From NCBI GenBank assembly GCA_002308875.1, contig DBWK01000003.1, positions 13,106-18,719 on the forward strand: a stretch of 5,614 nt of DNA, given 5' to 3'. Source of the stretch: Treponema sp. UBA1240 (GTDB taxonomy: Bacteria; Spirochaetota; Spirochaetia; Treponematales; Treponemataceae). How positions within the stretch are numbered: the first letter of the stretch is position 1; each line of letters opens with the position of its first letter. This document shows positions 5,199-5,614 of this stretch, piece after piece. Both the position numbers and the translations under genes were made by a program. The notes beneath the pieces were generated by a model, which saw nothing but the letters and a program-made list of their open reading frames with translations, was not told the DNA's origin and did no database searches.

Positions 5199-5530
5199 AA
5201 TCAACTTATGTTCCCGAAAAAGGTGACTTGGTTTGGTTAGATTTTGATCCACAAGCTGGTCACGAACAGAAAGGCCGCCGACCTGCAATTTGTATTTCAC
5301 ATAAAAAATATAATCAGAAAATTGGTCTTGCTCTATTCTGCCCTGTTACAAGCCATATAAAAGGTTATCCTTTTGAGATTGTATTGGAAAATCATTCTAT
5401 TAACGGCTGTATTTTAAGCGACCAGGTAAAAAATCTTGACTGGACTCAAAGAAACTGCGACTTTATAGAAAAGGCAACAGACGAGGAAATTAATGCTGTT
5501 GTTGATAATTTAAAATTAATGATTGATTAG
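5192..5530 (+). CDS. mazF: Toxin MazF, mRNA endoribonuclease
   Basis: This 112-residue, full-length toxin of the PemK/MazF fold cleaves single-stranded RNA at short sequences and halts growth when MazE is lost. It aligns along its length with E. coli MazF with a one-residue offset. YVPEKGDLVWLDFDP (6-20) is followed by the catalytic region EQKGRRPA (25-32) with Arg30, equivalent to E. coli Arg29, then CPVTS with Thr53, equivalent to Thr52, and KGYPFE (57-62). Both catalytic residues are present, so it should be active. Only the weak purine-rich stretch GGGAAAGAAG precedes the ATG, so it depends on coupling to mazE. The target sequence cannot be predicted; ACA would be a guess from the E. coli enzyme. 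No terminator is visible after the stop. Confidence 0.96.
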   Translation: MVKSTYVPEKGDLVWLDFDPQAGHEQKGRRPAICISHKKYNQKIGLALFCPVTSHIKGYPFEIVLENHSINGCILSDQVKNLDWTQRNCDFIEKATDEEINAVVDNLKLMID

Positions 5531-5614
5531 AATTTCACATAACGAAAGGTGCATATCTGGCTGTCAGAAAATTCATCTAGATGAGGGTTCGAGTTTATCT
5601 CTTTGAATAAAATC
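5531..5614. other. Non-coding tail of the window
   Basis: Eighty-four bases with no recognisable gene. The only structure seen is the 12-base palindrome TCATCTAGATGA (5573-5584). No hairpin with a T-run is present, so the mazEF terminator, if any, lies beyond the window. Confidence 0.5.

Noticed and set aside
5570..5602. GGGTTCGAGT looks like the T-loop of a tRNA
   Set aside because: The bases around it do not form a 5-bp T stem, and no acceptor, D or anticodon arms can be found in the preceding 80 bases.

Overview
The window looks like a chromosomal segment of a host-associated spirochaete, most likely a Treponema. This is inferred from moderate GC with AT-rich intergenic DNA, a spirochaete-type uncharacterised helical protein, a strong -24/-12 (sigma-54) promoter, and the overall gene mix. 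It rests on recognition, not on a database search.

Layout. Bases 1-63 are the last codons of a plus-strand gene. A strong hairpin with A and T runs on both flanks (79-113) separates it from a convergent minus-strand small heat-shock gene (hsp20, 143-583). The 296 bp upstream of hsp20 are rich in structure. They hold a near-consensus sigma-54 promoter (645-661), a hairpin sitting at the predicted 5' end of the mRNA (615-635), a possible 9-codon leader ORF, and a nested palindrome of about 100 bp (672-772). A patatin-like phospholipase gene (880-1767, minus) follows. Divergent from it, on the plus strand, is a two-gene unit: an uncharacterised all-helical protein (1873-3294) overlapping by 8 bp an oligopeptide-binding (OppA/SBP_bac_5-type) ABC transporter protein (3287-4849). 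After a short palindromic element comes a compact type II toxin-antitoxin operon, mazE-mazF (4965-5198 and 5192-5530). It has its own consensus-like promoter and an overlapping inverted repeat that looks like an autoregulatory operator. Bases 5531-5614 contain no recognisable gene.

Function. There is no single pathway here. The window joins protein homeostasis (Hsp20), lipid hydrolysis (patatin), peptide capture with no permease or ATPase gene nearby, and a growth-regulating RNase toxin with its antitoxin. The parts least explained by ordinary annotation are the hsp20 control region, the large palindrome, and the unknown protein translationally linked to the peptide-binding protein. No clear candidate for a wholly new multi-gene system was found.
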